A stretch of DNA of 64,000 nt, taken from the NCBI RefSeq assembly GCF_022808915.1, contig NZ_JAKZFS010000005.1, positions 62,001-126,000 on the forward strand, written 5' to 3'. The notes beneath the pieces are model-generated. The model did no database searches. It saw only the letters and a program-made list of their open reading frames with translations, and had not been told where the DNA came from. Source of the stretch: Fundidesulfovibrio terrae (GTDB lineage: Bacteria > Desulfobacterota > Desulfovibrionia > Desulfovibrionales > Desulfovibrionaceae). The position numbers and the translations under genes were made by a program. Shown here piece by piece: positions 27,356 to 36,463 of this stretch (position 1 is the stretch's first letter; each line of letters starts with the position of its first letter).

Positions 27356-27869
27356 TCCGGAAGCCTTGGGAAGGGACTCCAGCAGGGCCGGTGGGCAGGT
27401 GTTTTCGATGGATCAGGGGAACGAGCGCAAAATTTCGGACAGTGCTTGTCTCGAATCCGGGACACGGACACGGATGTCCAACTGTTCCCCAAGCGCGGCC
27501 AGACCCGCGCGATGCGAACCCGTCCAGGATGATGGGGGCACAAGCGCGGGGAGTCGGCCATGCCCGCGCGGTGCCGGCATCCGGGATACCTCGCGAATGA
27601 GCCTCTCAAGCCCGCGCGCCGCCGAGACGCGGCTGACGCCTGGCCCGTGGGAAGGAACACCCGCGCGGCCACGGAACCAGCGTAGGGAAACGGCTGGCCG
27701 TCAAAATCGCTGAAGCCCCGAAAGGGGCAGGCTCCGGGTCTCCGACGCCCTCTCCCTACTCCTTGGGGGCCACGGAGCTCAAGCGGAGGGGATGCCCGAA
27801 AGGGCATCCCCTTTTGCTTGTGGAAACAGCCCCGAAGCGGAAGGGCGCCGGATGGCCCCGCCGCCGGGG
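27356..27869. other. Intergenic region between the module protein and cheA
   Basis: About 510 bases between two convergent genes. The only clear element is the hairpin at 27788-27815. A 163-residue minus-strand frame crosses most of it but has the Arg/Pro-rich composition of an antisense artefact. Confidence 0.5.
27788..27815 (+). terminator. Intrinsic terminator
   Basis: A perfect 10-bp stem (27788-27797 with 27802-27811) and GAAA tetraloop are followed by TTTT on the plus strand. It would end plus-strand transcripts running through from the module-protein gene, and may also fold in the cheA transcript. Confidence 0.75.
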
Positions 27870-29978
27870 TCAGTGCAGGGTGGAGGCGTGCTGGTTCTGA
27901 GCGTTCATAAATTGTTTGAAATGCTCCGCCGCAAACCGCACGAGATGCGGCACGTCCAGGATGAGCGAAATGCCGCCGTCGCCGTTGATGGTGGTTCCCG
28001 ACACCCAGTTCACGTCCTGGTATATGCGGCTGAGCCGTTTGATGACCGCCTGCTGCTGGCCCACCACCGCGTCCACGGCCAGTCCCACCAGCGATCCGTC
28101 CACGCCTGCTATGATGATGCGTTCATAGGCGGGGGGCGAGCCGGGAATGTTGAGCATCTTGCGCACGCTCAGGCAGGGGATGAGGTCCCCGCGCATCTCG
28201 ATGACGTCAACCTCCTTTTCCGCCCCGGTCACGCGGCGCTCCTGGCAGGCCTGGATCATGGGCAGGGGGATGATGAAGAACTCCTTGCCCACCCGGAACT
28301 GGAGGCCGTCGATGATGGCCAGGGTCAGGGGGAGCCTGACAGTGACCGTGGTGCCTTCGCCCGGGGCGCTGTCCAGGGTGATCCCCCCGCGTAGCGCGTC
28401 GATGTTCTTGCGCACCACGTCCATGCCCACTCCCCGGCCGGAGACGCTGCTCACGGTTTTCGCGGTTGACAGGCCGGGTAGGAAGAGCAGGTCGTATATC
28501 TGTTTGGGCGTCAACTCGGCGTCCGGGGCGATGACTCCTGCATCCAGGGCTTTTTGCCGGACAGCCTCGGCGTCGATTCCCCCACCGTCGTCTTGGATGG
28601 TGATGACCACGTTGCCGCTCTCGTGCCCGGCCTTGAGGGTGATGGTGCCGTTCTCGGGCTTGCCCGCCGCGAGGCGTTTTTCGGGGCTTTCGATGCCGTG
28701 GTCCACGCTGTTTCTGAGCATGTGGACCAGAGGGTCCTTGAGTTTGTCGATGACGTTCTTGTCCAATTCCGTGTCGGCTCCCTCGCCCACGAATTCGATG
28801 CGCTTGCCGAGCGATGTGGAAAGATCCCGGACGAGCCTGTGCAGGGTGGAATACATGGTGCCAATGGGGACCATGCGGATGCCCAGGGCGTAGTCCCGCA
28901 TCTCCGAGGTCAGCCGCTGAAGTTCCTCGGCGATGTTGCGCACAGACTGCTGGTTCTTGTTGAGCACCGCCTGGGAGAGGCGCGATTGGACGATGACCAG
29001 TTCCCCTACGAGGTTGACCAGGTTGTCCAGGCGCACGCCGTCCACCCGGATGCTGGACGACTGCACGCTCGAAGCCGCCCGCTCCTGGGTTTCCGAACGC
29101 CTTTGGGCCGAAACCACGCCGACGCCGGTGCCCCGAAGGGTCATCTTGCTGGCCAGGATGGTGGACAGCTTGTCCGTCACGGCGGCGCGGCCCAGGTCTC
29201 GGGAAGCCTCGATCATGTTCATGAGCTCTTCCGAGTCGCCCCCGCGCATGGCCAGGTCGGAGATGAGGCTGATGGCGATGCCGCCTTCGTCCTCGACGAA
29301 GATGAAGACGTCCTTGATGGCGTCCTCGCCCTTGTCCGTGACCAAGAGCAGGTCCCACCAGCAATAGGCCAGCTCGGGATCGAGGGCTTCCAGCGCGGGA
29401 ATGTCCGTATCGTGATAGCGGATCCAGATGCGGCCGAGCCCGGAAAGCTCCTCAAGCAGCGCCAGCGGGTTGGTGCCGTTGAGGAAAGTGTTGGGAGCAG
29501 GGCGGTAGCGCACCCAATAGGTCTTGGCGTTTTCAGGGGAAATTCCCCTGCGGCCATCCGCCTCTGCTTCTCCGGTGGGGCTGGCCTGCGCTTGAGGCGG
29601 GGCTTCGCCGCCAGCCAGCCGGAAGCGGGCGATGAGCGAGTCGGAGCGTTCCTTGAAGGGCGACGTGTCCTCGACGTCGAGCAGGCCTTGGATGTGGTCC
29701 TTGGCTTCCAGGGTCAGACTCAGCAGGTCGGTCGTGAGCGGAAGGCTGCCGGAGCGCACCTTGTCGAAGACCGTTTCCACCTCGTGGGTGACGCGGGCGA
29801 CCTCGTCGAAGCCGAACATGGCTCCGGATCCCTTGATCGTGTGCATGGCCCTGAACAGGCGGGCCACCTCGCCCGAGTCATCTGGCGATGACTCCAGCGC
29901 CAGCAGGGACTCCTCGATTTCGGTGAGCAGTTCCCGGGCTTCGTCGAGAAACGTCAGCTTGCCGATGTCGGCGCTCAT
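27870..29978 (-). CDS. cheA: Chemotaxis histidine kinase CheA
   Basis: A 702-residue kinase. The Hpt domain has the phospho-accepting His46 in LFRAMHTIKGSGAMFGF. The dimerisation helices, ATPase (HMLRNSVDHGIESPEKR N-box, GGGIDAEAV, SGRGVGMDVVRKNIDALRG) and CheW-like regulatory domain follow. Between Hpt and dimerisation lies an unusual middle stretch (about 130-290) in place of a clear CheY-binding P2 domain. The ATG at 29978 follows a GAGGAG site and starts 2 bases after the TGA of the STAS gene on the minus strand; a GTG at 29984 is an alternative. Last gene of an mcp-cheW-STAS-cheA operon. Confidence 0.95.
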   Translation of the reverse strand: MSADIGKLTFLDEARELLTEIEESLLALESSPDDSGEVARLFRAMHTIKGSGAMFGFDEVARVTHEVETVFDKVRSGSLPLTTDLLSLTLEAKDHIQGLLDVEDTSPFKERSDSLIARFRLAGGEAPPQAQASPTGEAEADGRRGISPENAKTYWVRYRPAPNTFLNGTNPLALLEELSGLGRIWIRYHDTDIPALEALDPELAYCWWDLLLVTDKGEDAIKDVFIFVEDEGGIAISLISDLAMRGGDSEELMNMIEASRDLGRAAVTDKLSTILASKMTLRGTGVGVVSAQRRSETQERAASSVQSSSIRVDGVRLDNLVNLVGELVIVQSRLSQAVLNKNQQSVRNIAEELQRLTSEMRDYALGIRMVPIGTMYSTLHRLVRDLSTSLGKRIEFVGEGADTELDKNVIDKLKDPLVHMLRNSVDHGIESPEKRLAAGKPENGTITLKAGHESGNVVITIQDDGGGIDAEAVRQKALDAGVIAPDAELTPKQIYDLLFLPGLSTAKTVSSVSGRGVGMDVVRKNIDALRGGITLDSAPGEGTTVTVRLPLTLAIIDGLQFRVGKEFFIIPLPMIQACQERRVTGAEKEVDVIEMRGDLIPCLSVRKMLNIPGSPPAYERIIIAGVDGSLVGLAVDAVVGQQQAVIKRLSRIYQDVNWVSGTTINGDGGISLILDVPHLVRFAAEHFKQFMNAQNQHASTLH

Positions 29979-29980
29979 GA

Positions 29981-30271
29981 TCACATCTCCTCGCCGGGCA
30001 GGCCCGGCGTGGCCACGAGGAAGTCGAATCCCGTCAGCCGGGCCTTGTCCGCAAGTTCGGGGGACAGCGTCGCCGTGAAGTGCAAGGGAACACTGGCCCG
30101 CTCGAAGGAGCGCTGGGCCGCGGCGAGGAGCTGGAAAAAGGTCAGGTCGATCTCCCGGACTGTCGAGAAATCCAGGGTCAGGGCCTCACCTGCTTCCAGG
30201 GCCTGCATGAGTTCCTTGTGGATGTCCGACGCGCTGTCCACCGTGCACCTGGGCTTGAATTCCATGGGCAT
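29981..30271 (-). CDS. STAS domain protein
   Basis: A 96-residue single-domain protein. The pattern GEALTLDFSTVREIDLTFFQLLAAAQRSFERASVPLHFTATLSPELADKARLTGFD matches a STAS (anti-sigma-antagonist-like) fold; the conserved phosphorylatable Ser/Thr position reads D-L-T in REIDLTFFQLL. It sits between cheW and cheA with gaps of 11 and 2 bases, so it is probably a regulator or scaffold of this kinase cluster. The target is unknown. The start could be either of two Met codons 6 bases apart. Confidence 0.82.
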   Translation of the reverse strand: MPMEFKPRCTVDSASDIHKELMQALEAGEALTLDFSTVREIDLTFFQLLAAAQRSFERASVPLHFTATLSPELADKARLTGFDFLVATPGLPGEEM

Positions 30272-30282
30272 GCTGCACTCCG

Positions 30283-30825
30283 TTAGGTGGCCTGGACCGC
30301 ATCCGCGGCCGTGTCGGCGTCTTGGGCTTCTTCGCTTTCGGCTTTTACCGTGGAGGACACGGCGACGAGTTCCTCGTCGGAGAAAACCCTGTCCACGTCC
30401 AGCAGGAGTATGAACTGGTCGCGGTAACGGCCGATGCCTTTGATCAATTCGGTGTTGACCGTGGTGCCCATCTTCGGCGGGGGCTTGATCTGGTCCCGGT
30501 CCAGCTCGAAGACCTCCTTCACCGCGTCGGCCATGACGCCGATGACGGTGGTCTCCCCCATGATGGGAACCTCGAGGATGACGATGCGCGAATGTATGGT
30601 CTGTTCGGTTCGGCCCATGCCGAATTTCAGGCGCATGTCCATCACGGGTATGGCGTTGCCGCGCAGGTTCACGACGCCGCGCATGTATTCGGGCGTTTGA
30701 GGAATGCGGGTGATCTCGGCGAAGTCGAGAATTTCGCGGACCCTGTCGATGTCGAGAGCGAAGAGCTCTTTGTCCAGAACGAAGCTCAGGCTGGTGCTCG
30801 TCTTGGATTCGGAGGCGTCGGTCAT
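30283..30825 (-). CDS. cheW: Chemotaxis coupling protein CheW
   Basis: A 180-residue adaptor linking receptors to CheA. Signatures are LSFVLDKELFALDIDRVREILDF, the IPQTPEYMRGVVNLRGNAIPVMDMRLKFGM core, and LDVDRVFSDEEL. A C-terminal acidic tail of about 25 residues extends beyond the usual fold. It lies 29 bases after the receptor gene and 11 bases ahead of the STAS gene. Confidence 0.95.
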   Translation of the reverse strand: MTDASESKTSTSLSFVLDKELFALDIDRVREILDFAEITRIPQTPEYMRGVVNLRGNAIPVMDMRLKFGMGRTEQTIHSRIVILEVPIMGETTVIGVMADAVKEVFELDRDQIKPPPKMGTTVNTELIKGIGRYRDQFILLLDVDRVFSDEELVAVSSTVKAESEEAQDADTAADAVQAT

Positions 30826-30854
30826 ACTTAATCTCCCTTGTTTGGAAGGACGCG

Positions 30855-32618
30855 TCAGAACTGTTCGAACTCCGAGAGCCTTTCTTCGGAGGTTTCTTCT
30901 CCAATGTCCAGCCTGACCCCGCTCTTGCCCTTGCGCCCGGCGGGCTGCTTGGAGAGCGGAGACGCGCCGGCGGCGAGCACCCGGCGCTTGGATGGCTTGC
31001 GGATGACGCCGTGGTCGTCGAGTTTGAAGTAATCGATGGTCCCCTGGAGTTGCTCCGATTGGCCCGAGAGTTCCTCGGCCGTGGAAGCAAGTTCCTCGGA
31101 GGCCGAGGCGTTTTGTTGGATAACCTGGTCGAGCTGCTGCAGGGCCTTGCTCACCTGGGCGCTGCCGGAGCCCTGCTCCTGGCTGGCCGCGGCTATCTCC
31201 TGGACCAGCTGCGCGGTTTTCTGGATGTCGGGCACCAGCTTCTGCAGAAGCTCCCCGGCCTTCTTGGCCACACCCATGCTTTCCGTGCTCAGCTGATTGA
31301 TCTCTCCCGCCGCTTCCTGGCTGCGTTCGGCGAGCTTGCGGACCTCGGATGCTACCACCGCGAACCCCTTGCCGTGCTCGCCCGCCCGGGCTGCCTCGAT
31401 GGCGGCGTTGAGGGCCAAGAGGTCGGTCTGCCGGGCGATTTCCTCAATGATGGAAATCTTGCCGGCGATGTTGGTCATGGCCTCGACGGTCTGGTTCACG
31501 GCTTGCCCGGACTCCTGGGCGGCGCGGGCGGCCTGGACGGCTATGGTCTCGGTCTGCTTGGCGTTGTCTGCGTTCTGGATGATGGAGGAGGACATCTCCT
31601 CCATGGACGAGGATGATTCCTCGACTGCGGCCGCCTGTTCTGAGGATCCCTGCGAGAGGGACTGTGCGGTGCTGGAGAGTTCCTCGCTGCCGGAGGCCAC
31701 GTTCTGGGCTCCCTCCTGGATTTCGTGCACCACGTCGGAAATGCGTTTGATCATGCTGCCCAGCGACTGCAGCAGAATGTCCTGGTCCGAGCGAGGTTGC
31801 ACGTTGGCGCGCAGGTCTCCTTCTGCCAGTTGCTGGGCCAGGGCGGCGACGTTTTTTTCGGCCTCGGCCACATTGCGAAGGGCGTTGGCCAGGGTGCCGA
31901 TCTCGTTCTTCAACTCGATTTCGAGCTTTTGGCTCAGATCGCCCACGGCGAGCCGGTTGGCGAAGGCCACTCCCTTGGCCAGGGGCAGCACGATGGAGCG
32001 GGGGATGAAGATGCCGAGAAGGATTCCGATGACCACCGCCGTGACAAGCAGGATGATCGAAAGCATCCTGGCGTTTTCATAGGCGGTCTGCCCGTTGATG
32101 GCCTCGGCTGCGGAGCCTTTGTCGTTGATGTCAATTCCTTTGGTGAGGGCGTCGGCTGCTGGATTGTACGTTGACCGCATTCCAGTCGCCACCAGCTTGA
32201 CAGCTTCATCCATGCGGTTGTTTTTTGCCATGTCGAGGGCCTTGTCCTGCAACGCAAAGTAGTCTTTTGAGTACTTCTGAAACTCTTCGAATATCTTCCT
32301 TTCCTCGTCGCTGCTTATCAGTTTAACATATAGTTTGATTGCCGCATCAAGATTTACGCTTGCTTCGTTAAGTCTTTTTTCCTGTTCTTTCTTTACATCA
32401 TTTGAATCAGTAAGAAAATACAACAAAAGAAGACGTCTAGTTGACGAGAAATGGCGTTCAATGTTTCCAAGTTCCTTGACGCTGGGCAACCAGTTTGAGC
32501 CGAGTTCATTGATGCTCTGGCTCATGGATTTCATGGAATAAATATTTATGACACCAAGAATCAGGATCAGCAGAGTGCTTGCGCCAAACGCCAGAGAGAG
32601 CTTGAGAGTCAGCTTCAT
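30855..32618 (-). CDS. Methyl-accepting chemotaxis protein with 4-helix-bundle sensor
   Basis: A 587-residue transmembrane receptor. Helix 1 spans about residues 8-28. The periplasmic part (about 30-180) is a 4HB_MCP helical bundle ([35 protein letters not shown]). Helix 2 ([22 protein letters not shown]) is followed by HAMP, then the signalling domain with [39 protein letters not shown]. The C-terminus is basic and then ends [10 protein letters not shown]. It is the first gene of the mcp-cheW-STAS-cheA operon, so it is probably the dedicated receptor of this cluster. The 5' third has lower GC and rarer codons than the rest. Confidence 0.95.
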   Translation of the reverse strand: MKLTLKLSLAFGASTLLILILGVINIYSMKSMSQSINELGSNWLPSVKELGNIERHFSSTRRLLLLYFLTDSNDVKKEQEKRLNEASVNLDAAIKLYVKLISSDEERKIFEEFQKYSKDYFALQDKALDMAKNNRMDEAVKLVATGMRSTYNPAADALTKGIDINDKGSAAEAINGQTAYENARMLSIILLVTAVVIGILLGIFIPRSIVLPLAKGVAFANRLAVGDLSQKLEIELKNEIGTLANALRNVAEAEKNVAALAQQLAEGDLRANVQPRSDQDILLQSLGSMIKRISDVVHEIQEGAQNVASGSEELSSTAQSLSQGSSEQAAAVEESSSSMEEMSSSIIQNADNAKQTETIAVQAARAAQESGQAVNQTVEAMTNIAGKISIIEEIARQTDLLALNAAIEAARAGEHGKGFAVVASEVRKLAERSQEAAGEINQLSTESMGVAKKAGELLQKLVPDIQKTAQLVQEIAAASQEQGSGSAQVSKALQQLDQVIQQNASASEELASTAEELSGQSEQLQGTIDYFKLDDHGVIRKPSKRRVLAAGASPLSKQPAGRKGKSGVRLDIGEETSEERLSEFEQF

Positions 32619-32918
32619 GATGATCCTCCTGAAAGTTTATTCATAGTGTGATTAAAGGTGTTGCTAATTCAAAATATGCAGTACGTTGTATTGTAAAGCC
32701 ATGTGATATACGGGCGAAAATCTTGTAAGTGATTTCGCGAGTCCTTCGTAATAAGTGAAGATCAAAATGAAAAATTAAAATAATTGTACTGGTATGGTGT
32801 TTTCATACGTCTTATATTTCCACTCCAACTCATACCAGAATTTGAGGCCTAGTGTAAATCGAAATCGTTTGTCGTTTGGAATGGTTGCGCAGGCCGGTTG
32901 CCCGGAATCGTGGGGGCG

Positions 32919-33036
32919 ACGGACCAAAACGGACGAAGGCGGACCTTGCGGCCCGCCTTTTCCTTGAAATTCCTGGGGGTTTTGGACTTTGTCGGACTTC
33001 CTTGAAAGTCCTCTTGGTGGGGCGGGGGGAATCGAA
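32919..33036 (+). repeat. Left attachment repeat of the ssrA-integrated element
   Basis: These 118 bases match 47357-47475 at about 90% in the same orientation. The inner 16 bases, GGCGGGGGGAATCGAA (33021-33036), are identical to the T-arm/acceptor part of tmRNA at the right end. The copy also includes a hairpin (AAGGCGG/CCGCCTT) that in the right copy lies just downstream of ssrA. Confidence 0.85.
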
Positions 33037-33088
33037 TATGTCTGGGGACGTGCGTGGATAGTCGATTTTCCTGTGGTTGTCCGTTGAG

Positions 33089-33109
33089 CTACTCACAATC
33101 TTACTCACA
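33089..33109 (+). promoter_or_regulatory. Integrase arm-type sites, left arm
   Basis: Two direct copies, CTACTCACA (33089-33097) and TTACTCACA (33101-33109), 12 bases apart. The same 9-mer and the same spacing occur at the other end of the element (47320-47340). They lie just inside the left att core, as expected for a lambda-type P' arm. Confidence 0.65.
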
Positions 33110-33220
33110 GGCTTGGTGTGCTGCCGCCAATTTTGCGTCTGACCCTGAACAAGGAAGAGTTCCCGGTTCGGCAAGAAAACTAGGCTGGGGGGGGCTCCGA
33201 GGGGGGAGGGCATCCGTGGT

Positions 33221-33267
33221 TCCATCCACCCGGACAAGTTTCAGTACGTAACGTCCGGACGGGGACT
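33221..33267. repeat. Diverged direct repeat, copy A
   Basis: About 47 bases containing CCATCCACCCGGACAAGTT, repeated at 33549-33594 with roughly 80% identity and a one-base indel. On the minus strand both copies encode a similar short peptide (LKLVxVDGT), so they may be remnants of a duplicated coding segment. Confidence 0.6.
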
Positions 33268-33548
33268 TCGATGTGCTCAGATTTATAGGCAACAGATCGT
33301 TCCAGGACCGCTTGGGCTCCCTCGTCCTGGCACTTCATCCATGCTACAGCGACTCGAAGCATTCTAAGGCCGGGGTGTTAGCTGTTTTAGTTCAGCAACG
33401 CGTCAGCCCCCCTGTCAGGCATGGGGCAAGCGCGTTGAACCGACCCCACCCCGGACTCCACTCGGGCCGTGGCATTTTCAGTCGAAGCGCCTTCGCCTGC
33501 CGGGAGAATCAGCACCCCCCCTTGCTCCCCCGCCTCCCGCCTCAGGGT

Positions 33549-33594
33549 CCCATCCACCCAGACAAGTTTCAGGTGCAACTTCCGGACAGAGACT
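33549..33594. repeat. Diverged direct repeat, copy B
   Basis: Partner of 33221-33267, containing CCATCCACCCAGACAAGTT. Both sit in the non-coding left end of the element, between the arm sites and hsdM. Confidence 0.6.
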
Positions 33595-34036
33595 CTGCGA
33601 CTGTCTTAACTATCCATCACAAACGCCGACAAAACCGCTCCCATGATTCTTGGCCTTGCCCTTACTCATCTCCGGGGCATAGGCGCGATTCTGAGGCCAG
33701 ATATTCACTGAAATTTGCCTTAGGTTTCGGTCTCAACCTTAGGGTATTGTAGTCCCCTCCCGTTTCCGGTCTCTGCCGTGGGGGGGCACCCACACCCCCG
33801 CCCTGGGTCACCTCCACGGTGTTGTCGCTGATGGAACGTCCGCAGTGTCACCTGGAATGACGATACTCGAACCCTTCGCCAAGTGCTTTTGTCCCACCAT
33901 CTCAAGACAATCTGCCAACCGTCTATAATTCTTGACAGCCTCGGGCCAATGGGATTTGCCTAACGCCGTGACTGGTTGCGGCCAAGCGCTGCCGCCCATC
34001 TGATTCCATTGTGAGAAAATTAAGGATTTAGGTAAG

Positions 34037-36463
34037 ATGGCTCTTAAGAAGTCCGAACTTTACTCGTCTCTCTGGCAATCCTGCGACGAACTTCGCGGCG
34101 GCATGGATGCCAGCCAGTACAAGGATTACGTCCTCGTCCTGCTTTTCATCAAGTATATCAGCGACAAATACGCTGGCCAGCCATATGCGCCGATCACCAT
34201 CCCTGCGGGTGCCAGTTTCGCGGATATGGTGGCCCTCAAAGGCAAGTCGGACATCGGCGACCAGATCAACAAGAAGATCATCGCCCCCCTGGCCGACGCC
34301 AACAAGCTCTCCGACATGCCGGACTTCGACGACGCCACCAAGCTCGGGAACGGCAAGGAGAAGGTGGATCGGCTCACCAACCTTGTCGCCATTTTCGAGA
34401 ACAAGGCGCTCGATTTCTCGAAGAACCGGGCAGACGGCGACGACATTCTTGGGGATGCCTACGAATACCTGATGCGTCACTTCGCCACGGAGAGTGGCAA
34501 GAGCAAGGGCCAGTTCTACACCCCTGCCGAGGTCAGCCGCATCATGGCGAAGATCATCGGCATCCGTGACGCCCAGACGACCACCACCACAACGGTCTAC
34601 GACCCCACTTGCGGGTCAGGCTCCCTGCTTCTGAAGGTGGGCGACGAGGCCAGCGCCAAGGTCACGCTGTACGGCCAGGAAAAGGATTCCGCCACCAGCG
34701 GCTTGGCCCGCATGAACATGATCCTGCATGACAACCCCACCGCGAGCATCGTGCAGGGAAACACCCTGGCCGACCCACGGTTCAAGGAAGGCGAGACGCT
34801 TAAGACCTTCGACTTCGTGGTCGCCAACCCGCCCTTCAGCGACAAACGCTGGAGCACCGGCATCGACCCGCTGCACGATCCCTACGACCGTTTCCAGCCG
34901 TTCGGCACGCCTCCTGCCAAGCAGGGCGACTACGCCTACCTGCTGCACATCATCCGCTCGCTCAAAAGCACGGGCAAGGGCGCGTGCATCCTGCCGCACG
35001 GCGTCCTGTTCCGGGGCAACGCAGAAGCCGACATTCGCCGGGCGCTCATCCGAAAGGGCTACATCAAGGGCATCATTGGCCTTCCCGCGAACCTGTTTTA
35101 CGGCACGGGCATCCCTGCCTGCATCGTGGTGGTGGACAAGCAGGACGCCCATGCCCGCAAGGGTGTCTTCATGGTCGACGCCAGCTCTGGCTTCATGAAG
35201 GATGGCCCCAAGAACCGCCTGCGCGACCAGGACATCCACAAGATCGTGGACGTCTTCAACAAGTGCATCGAGGTCCCCAGATACTCCCGCATGGTGCCAG
35301 TGGAGGAGATCGAGAAGAACGAGTTCAACCTCAATCTGCCGCGCTACATCGACAGCCAGCAGGCCGAGGACCTCCAGGACATCGAGGGCCACTTGAAGGG
35401 CGGCATCCCGGTTGCCGACGTGGACGCCCTCCAGCGCTACTGGGACGTCTGCCCGCAGCTCAAGCAGGCCCTGTTCAAGGACAACCGCCCCGGCTATCTG
35501 GACCTTGCCGTGGACAAGGCCGACATCAAGTCGGCCATCTACGAGCACCCCCAATTCGCAGACTTCATCAGCGGCATGAACGCCCACTTCGACGCCTGGA
35601 GGCGGAAGAGCGCCGCAACGTTGAAGCAGTTGCAGGTCGGCTGCCACCCGAAGGACGTCATCACCGCGCTGGCCGAGGACCTGCTCACCCACTATACCGG
35701 CAAGCCGCTCATTGATCCCTACGACGTCTACCAGCACCTGATGAACTACTGGGCCGAGACCATGCAGGACGACTGCTACCTCATCGCCTCTGACGGGTGG
35801 AAGGCCGAGACCAGCCGCATCATCGTGAAGAACAAGCAGGGCAAGGAGAAGGACAAGGGGTGGACCTGCGACCTTGTGCCCAAGGGCTTGGTTGTGGCCC
35901 GTTATTTCGCCAATGAGCAGGAGGCCGTTGACCAGCTCGCAGCCGACCTGGAGACTGTCAGCGCCAGCATGGCCGAGTTGGAGGAGGAGCACGGGGGCGA
36001 TGACGGAGTGCTCTCTGAAGCTAGGGATGAGGGCAAGGACGGCAAAGAGGGGAAGGTCTCCAAAGCCCTGGTGAAGGCCCGGCTCAAGGAGATCAAGAGC
36101 GACAAAGAAGCCAAGGAAGAAGCCGCCGTGCTGCGGCAGTGGTTGAGACTGGATGAGCGGAAGGCAGAACTGAAGAAGCGCCTCAAGGATACCGAGGCTG
36201 AACTCGATGCCAAGGCTTACACGAAATACCCCAGGCTCACCGAGACCGATGTCCAGACGCTGGTGGTGGACGATAAATGGCTCGCTGCCCTGGACGGGGC
36301 GATCCATGGCGAGATGGACCGGGTCAGCCAGTCGCTCACCCAGCGGGTGAAGGAACTGGCGGAACGGTATGAAAATTCGCTGCCGCAGATGGTCAGCCGC
36401 GTGGCTGAACTCGAAGAGAGGGTGAACAAGCACCTGGAGAGGATGGGTTTCTCATGGACGTGA
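34037..36463 (+). CDS. hsdM: Type I restriction-modification methyltransferase subunit
   Basis: An 808-residue N6-adenine methyltransferase. Residues 1-150 are the HsdM_N helical domain. The SAM-binding motif is VYDPTCGSGSLLLKVG (about 190), and the catalytic motif IV is VVANPPFSDKRW (about 270). KGQFYTPAEVSRIMAKI precedes them, as is typical. Beyond residue 470 it has a long C-terminal extension with charged coiled-coil segments (about 650-730), making it longer than the classic roughly 500-residue HsdM; such long forms are known. It overlaps hsdS by 10 bases. First gene of a four-gene operon. Confidence 0.95.
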   Translation: MALKKSELYSSLWQSCDELRGGMDASQYKDYVLVLLFIKYISDKYAGQPYAPITIPAGASFADMVALKGKSDIGDQINKKIIAPLADANKLSDMPDFDDATKLGNGKEKVDRLTNLVAIFENKALDFSKNRADGDDILGDAYEYLMRHFATESGKSKGQFYTPAEVSRIMAKIIGIRDAQTTTTTTVYDPTCGSGSLLLKVGDEASAKVTLYGQEKDSATSGLARMNMILHDNPTASIVQGNTLADPRFKEGETLKTFDFVVANPPFSDKRWSTGIDPLHDPYDRFQPFGTPPAKQGDYAYLLHIIRSLKSTGKGACILPHGVLFRGNAEADIRRALIRKGYIKGIIGLPANLFYGTGIPACIVVVDKQDAHARKGVFMVDASSGFMKDGPKNRLRDQDIHKIVDVFNKCIEVPRYSRMVPVEEIEKNEFNLNLPRYIDSQQAEDLQDIEGHLKGGIPVADVDALQRYWDVCPQLKQALFKDNRPGYLDLAVDKADIKSAIYEHPQFADFISGMNAHFDAWRRKSAATLKQLQVGCHPKDVITALAEDLLTHYTGKPLIDPYDVYQHLMNYWAETMQDDCYLIASDGWKAETSRIIVKNKQGKEKDKGWTCDLVPKGLVVARYFANEQEAVDQLAADLETVSASMAELEEEHGGDDGVLSEARDEGKDGKEGKVSKALVKARLKEIKSDKEAKEEAAVLRQWLRLDERKAELKKRLKDTEAELDAKAYTKYPRLTETDVQTLVVDDKWLAALDGAIHGEMDRVSQSLTQRVKELAERYENSLPQMVSRVAELEERVNKHLERMGFSWT

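Larger units (their letters stand above)
32619..34036. other. Non-coding region spanning the left end of the integrative element
   Basis: About 1.4 kb without a convincing gene. 32619-32900 is AT-rich and contains the receptor promoter region. 32919-33036 is the left att repeat, 33089-33109 a pair of integrase arm-type sites, and 33221-33267 / 33549-33594 a diverged direct repeat. The rest, up to hsdM, has lower GC than the flanks and no recognisable protein or RNA. Confidence 0.55.

Noticed and set aside
27316-27807. A 163-codon minus-strand frame between the module protein and cheA
   Set aside because: Arg/Pro/Ala-rich, no ribosome-binding site, and it overlaps the terminator hairpin.
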